Position numbers and translations under genes: made by a program
Shown: positions 60,853 through 64,000 of the stretch, in pieces
Layout: each line of letters starts with the position of its first letter
Position numbering within the stretch: the first letter of the stretch is position 1
Notes under the pieces: model-generated
Told to the model about the DNA's origin: nothing
The model's database searches: none
The model's input: only the letters and a program-made list of their open reading frames with translations
Assembly: GCF_039536245.1 (NCBI RefSeq)
Contig: NZ_BAAAYN010000005.1
Coordinates: forward strand, 1 to 64,000
Direction: 5' to 3'
DNA from: Cryptosporangium minutisporangium
GTDB lineage: Bacteria; Actinomycetota; Actinomycetes; Mycobacteriales; Cryptosporangiaceae
DNA length: 64,000 bases

Positions 60853-61581
60853 TTAGCGCATTCGCTGAAGGTCGCGCCAGACCTCGGACAAGAGCAAAGG
60901 CGATATGCCAGGGTGCGCCTCTGCGAGCGCACTCAAATAGCTCCGCAATACGTGCAGACGTGGTGGCGTACGGTTCAGCTCTGACAGCAGCCTATCCATA
61001 AGATCCTGGGCCTGAAGGTTGCCAGAATTCCGAACCTCGAACGAGAGTGAGACTAAGGCGACCGGTGCGGCAGGATCCGCGGCAGTCGGGTTGAAAGAGG
61101 CGTCGACCGAACTTCGGTTTACAACCGTGGAGTTATCCCCTACCTGGAAGAAATCGCCGGTGAAAATCTGGGCATTGCCTGCGTGGTATCGATCATATGC
61201 GGATTTACCGATAGCAGTCAGCCAGTAGCCCTTTCCATGGGGCGTATTTCTCTCGGTCACATATCCGCGCTCAACGAGCTGTCCGAGGATATGTTTAAGT
61301 ACGGCCGCATTTTTGCCCGTCGTGTCTTCTAAATCAGTAATAGTCGCAGGCGACCGCCTCCCCAATAGGGCGGACAGAACGCCTGAAACAATTTGTACTC
61401 GCCGTTCTTGACTAATGGAGTTGAACCTAGCCACTTTCATCCTGCCGTACGCCCGCCAGAGGCTCATGGCAATACCAGCCAAAATGATAGCGCCCAAGAA
61501 TTGGCGTACTGCGCCGTGGTCAAAAAACCACGACCAGACATCGAGAAGCCGTTGCCAGCGGTCCTTCAGAAGGTCAAGCAC
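60853..61581 (-). CDS. Membrane winged-helix protein with GDN-NRSSV motif and helical module, 242 aa
   Basis: GTG 61581 has GGGAGGGGG nine bases upstream, which supports it over earlier starts at 61620 or 61662. One TM helix (about residues 28-45, FLGAIILAGIAMSLW) is followed by a winged helix (about 60-125: TITDLEDTTGKNAAVLKHIL, VERGYVTERNTPHGKGYWLTAIG). Then comes VGDNSTVVNRSSVDASFN (about 147-164), and a helical module (AQDLMDRLLSELNRTPPRLH, about 190-242). The last two parts parallel the convergent 104-aa protein. The winged helix may be a protein-interaction rather than a DNA-binding domain, given the membrane anchor. Confidence 0.7.
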   Translation of the reverse strand: MLDLLKDRWQRLLDVWSWFFDHGAVRQFLGAIILAGIAMSLWRAYGRMKVARFNSISQERRVQIVSGVLSALLGRRSPATITDLEDTTGKNAAVLKHILGQLVERGYVTERNTPHGKGYWLTAIGKSAYDRYHAGNAQIFTGDFFQVGDNSTVVNRSSVDASFNPTAADPAAPVALVSLSFEVRNSGNLQAQDLMDRLLSELNRTPPRLHVLRSYLSALAEAHPGISPLLLSEVWRDLQRMR

Positions 61582-61939
61582 AGTAGTTCGCCCCCTCCCA
61601 CCAGTATCGTGCCAGCGCATGCTACGCGTGATCGCAACGGCTCGCTGCAATCGCGCCGCCACAGCACGTCTATGGAACGGATAGTTCGAACGTGTACCTC
61701 ATTGACGGACAGCTGGATTGGTAAGCCTAAGTGAACAATTCCGTTTAAATGCGATTCCTCCGCAGGTGCCCGTGTGTAGGTGCTGTGTCGGTGGTGCCTC
61801 GGCTCGCTGTTCCTTCCGACTAAAAGGGGGACGATCCGCTCGCCGGTGCCGAGGCGAGCATTCTCGACCCCGCGAGCGGCCCCCTGCGCCGGCATGATCA
61901 AGATGCAATCCGCGAGCTGATAAGGCGACGGGCAGGCCC
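61582..61939. other. Intergenic region before the dead integrase
   Basis: No coding frame is convincing. It should hold the promoter of the membrane winged-helix gene. Confidence 0.4.
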
Positions 61940-62708
61940 GGGCTAGGCACAGTCGAGCTTCACCGCGGCTGCCGTCCGCGCGGACATCGAGCGCTCCATC
62001 CGCTGGCTCCAAGACGTCCGCTGCTTCCAACCGTCCACGGTGTCCCGGCGCCTGTTGGTCGTGGTCGGCTTCTACCGCGTCTGCGTCATCAAGTCCTGGC
62101 CCACTCGCCAGCCGACTACGTCTGCCGGCCGCTCGTTCCACCCGAATCACCGACCTTAGGGCTCGGTCACCTGCAGTTCGAGGCGCTGCTCAAGACCGCC
62201 AGGCGCTCGGCGAACCTCAACGACTTCGCGCTGATCGCCGTGCTCGGCCCCCTCGGCTTCCGGATCTTCGAAGCCACTCAAGCCGACATCGCCGACCTCG
62301 GCGAAGAACACGCCACCGCGTCCTGCGCGTCCGCAGCAAAGAAGGCAAGGTCGTCCTCGTACCACTCCCACCCGCTGTTGGACGCGCGCTCGACCGTGCC
62401 GTCGACGAACGCACCGCCAGGCCTATCCTGCGCAACACTCGCGGTGGCCCGATGGATCGGCACGCCGCGACCCGTCGGCTCAAGCCTCTCGCGACGACCG
62501 CCGGAATCCGGATGCCCCGGACGCACCCGCACGTGCTCCGCCACACCCTCGTCACCACGATGCTCGACGCCGGCGTCAGCCTCCGCGACATCCAATTCGC
62601 CGCCCGCCACGCCGATCCACGAACGACGATGCGCTACGACCGAGCCCGCAAGAACCTCGACCGGCACCCAACTACATCCTCGCCGCCTACATGGCGTCGG
62701 GAACGTAA
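61940..62708 (+). pseudogene. Tyrosine site-specific integrase, frameshifted
   Basis: Three frames together spell an XerC/phage-type recombinase. The core-binding domain reads FTAAAVRADIERSIRWLQ and QPSTVSRRLLVVVGFYRV. The catalytic domain begins LGLGHLQFEALLKTARRSAN with the first Arg in GFRIFEATQADI. Further on are MDRHAATRRLKPLA, HPHVLRHTLVTTMLDAG (His-x-x-Arg) and FAARHADPRTTMRYDRARK (second His and the nucleophile Tyr). Frameshifts lie near 62100, 62320 and 62660, and the natural stop is at 62706-62708. All catalytic residues are still readable, so decay is recent, but no functional protein can be made. Confidence 0.8.
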
Positions 62709-62810
62709 CGCCCGCGCGCGACGCTGCCGACGAGAGTGCATGCTGCCAGCGGCCCGAGCCAGGAACGGTCAGGCGCCGCCGTGGGTTGGCAGGCCGAACC
62801 ATAATCGACC

Positions 62811-64000
62811 ATGGGTTGTGTTGATGAAAATCCGAACGCTGTATGGGTGGCCGCTGAAACTTCGTTCAAACCGTTTTCGATCAAACCCCGCCGAGATAGG
62901 CCAATCGGATGGTCTCTCCTGGATGATGCCGGTGGAGATTCGATCGGAGCCCGTACCTTAGCGGGACTTCTTGGTCGACTCGGCGCAGAAAGGATCGCCC
63001 GAAGATACCCGTTGTGGGTGCCGCCCGATGAGATCGACGGGCTGTGCCAGCGGCTAAAAGAATTGGTTGCGACAAGTTCATATTTCGACAAGGCTTGGAT
63101 TGTGCTGTCCGCCGGCGACCCATCACGTGATAACGACGAAGGTTACTTGTCGGCCCGAGGTTACGTCGCCCTGTTGACTCGCGCTCAACTCTCGGTTGCG
63201 GAGAATGTGGAGCACCCTCGGGACGCGATGCTGGATAATCGGCGGATCGTCCGCCCCGTGAGCGCAAACTTAGACATTGCCCGAACGGAGACTCTCGAAT
63301 ATCAAGGAGCTAGATATTCAGGGAATATGAGGGCGGCGCCCCTTCGCAATAACGAAGAACTCTTCACCATGCACCCCTCTACTGAATTCGGGGGCGTCAC
63401 CCGCTCGAAGTACTCCTATTACTGCCTCCTGAACCCTATTCATCGCGGGCGGTTTAGCAAGCCGTACATCTTCGCCCGGAATCTTTTCCTCGATCTCGAC
63501 TATCCTAGCCTTCATGCGAGCCTGCCCCTGCGGGCCGCGTTCGATAACAGAGTTCCAAAAGATCGCGCAGTTATGGATCAGACGACTCTCTTCGCTATCG
63601 GCCTGCCGCAGGGGGAGCCGGTCGGACTGACCCCAGGAATTGGGCGTTCTGGCTCCGCTCGGAGCACGTTGTTTGGCAGTAGGCACGCTGTAGTCCGCGT
63701 CGGGAGGACGGCGGTAGTCGACGTTGAAAAGCCCGTCACCAGGCTCCCAGAAGAGGTGCTCGACCTCCTTGGTCTCGACGCTGGCAGTCGAGTGATAGTA
63801 GAGTCCGCACACCTCACGCCTCAAGGCCCTACCGTTAATAGAATGACTTTGTGGCGGGAGCGGTCCCCCCTTCTTATAGCGCGCACTCAAACCGGTGTTC
63901 CCGACAATCAGGAACTGGTCGAGGATGAGGATTTCCCGGTCATCAGTCTCGACCTTGCTTCGCGACAGCAGCTAGGAGTATCTCAGGGAGCAGCGGTGTA
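62811..64000 (+). CDS. Uncharacterised protein, at least 396 aa, runs off the window
   Basis: An uninterrupted plus-strand frame starts at ATG 62811 (a TAA lies three codons upstream) and has no stop before the window ends. The N-terminal ~160 residues are helical and mixed (GWSLLDDAGGDSIGARTLAG, RRYPLWVPPDEIDGLCQRL). The middle (about 180-300) is rich in Pro, Arg and aromatic residues. The region from about 300 contains two segments resembling AbrB or double-psi-barrel units (LLGLDAGSRVIVESA and LASRQQLGVSQGAAV). CATAAT at 62800-62805, five bases before the ATG, suggests a leaderless message. The family is unknown. Lower GC than the backbone fits the adjacent island. Confidence 0.7.
   Translation, partial: MGCVDENPNAVWVAAETSFKPFSIKPRRDRPIGWSLLDDAGGDSIGARTLAGLLGRLGAERIARRYPLWVPPDEIDGLCQRLKELVATSSYFDKAWIVLSAGDPSRDNDEGYLSARGYVALLTRAQLSVAENVEHPRDAMLDNRRIVRPVSANLDIARTETLEYQGARYSGNMRAAPLRNNEELFTMHPSTEFGGVTRSKYSYYCLLNPIHRGRFSKPYIFARNLFLDLDYPSLHASLPLRAAFDNRVPKDRAVMDQTTLFAIGLPQGEPVGLTPGIGRSGSARSTLFGSRHAVVRVGRTAVVDVEKPVTRLPEEVLDLLGLDAGSRVIVESAHLTPQGPTVNRMTLWRERSPLLIARTQTGVPDNQELVEDEDFPVISLDLASRQQLGVSQGAAV

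Noticed and set aside
61566-62150. Minus-strand open frame of 194 aa
   Set aside because: It covers the N-terminal part of the plus-strand integrase remnant, whose motifs are clear. The minus frame has no recognisable features.
63318-63890. Minus-strand open frame of 190 aa near the right edge
   Set aside because: The plus-strand frame from 62811 covers the same bases without a stop and has better protein-like composition. The minus frame is its shadow.
1-64000. CRISPR arrays, rRNA genes, riboswitches and replication origins
   Set aside because: No regularly spaced repeats, rRNA-like blocks or DnaA-box clusters were seen on reading. The only tRNA-like sequence is the 3' fragment at 56172-56226.

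Overview
The window is chromosomal DNA from a high-GC Gram-positive filamentous actinomycete. The evidence is the very high G+C with GC3 bias, frequent GTG starts, many 4-base stop/start overlaps (ATGA or GTGA), a giant LuxR-type ATP-binding regulator, a DUF574-type SAM methyltransferase and an actinobacterial ribonuclease J. Placement below the phylum level is inference. I see no rRNA, no intact tRNA and no CRISPR array.

Layout. 1-2.7 kb: a broken nitrilase and small hypothetical, membrane and secreted proteins. 3.0-9.6 kb: an OmpR/histidine-kinase pair, an MMPL exporter, a divergently transcribed copper-monooxygenase-like lipoprotein, and a NarL-type regulator whose kinase has been reduced to its last ~40 codons. 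9.6-10.0 kb: a recombination scar holding that kinase tail, a second copy of the exporter's promoter-region motif and a helicase scrap. 10.0-14.5 kb: a large propeller-like protein and a two-gene ABC-2 exporter. 14.6-15.2 kb: IS3 and aldehyde dehydrogenase remnants. 15.2-17.6 kb: a TetR regulator divergent from two oxidoreductases. 17.8-22.6 kb: a tightly overlapping catabolic operon (GntR, MHS transporter, split transketolase, SDR) with a 28-bp near-perfect palindrome in its control region. 22.7-23.9 kb: gene scraps. 23.9-31.7 kb: a MarR regulator with two palindromic sites, a small membrane protein, a lone TrkA-C regulator and a complete mrpA(B)CDEFG Na+/H+ antiporter operon. 31.8-37.8 kb: DUF4242, a LAL regulator and three uncharacterised envelope or hypothetical genes. 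39.7-41.8 kb: a membrane-anchored NACHT ATPase. 42.3-47.1 kb: the remains of a polysaccharide-use locus (sugar-binding lipoprotein, GH53-like enzyme, AraC, rhamnosidase scrap).

47.2-56.2 kb is a mobile-element graveyard: a frameshifted large serine recombinase, a nearly complete ISL3 element with two frameshifts, and IS110, IS3 and IS701 remnants. They surround two apparently healthy genes, ribonuclease J and a methyltransferase.

56.2-64 kb looks like an integrated island, bounded by the 3' half of a tRNA-Leu-like gene at 56.2 kb and a frameshifted tyrosine integrase at 62.7 kb. Between them are a two-gene cassette (small membrane protein plus NB-ARC/TPR ATPase) joined by a repeated glycine-rich motif, and a convergent pair (a 104-aa protein and a membrane winged-helix protein) that share a GDN...NRSSV motif and what looks like the same C-terminal helical module. 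Past the integrase, a long gene of unknown function runs off the window. This island is the best candidate for an undescribed, possibly conflict-related or signalling, system.
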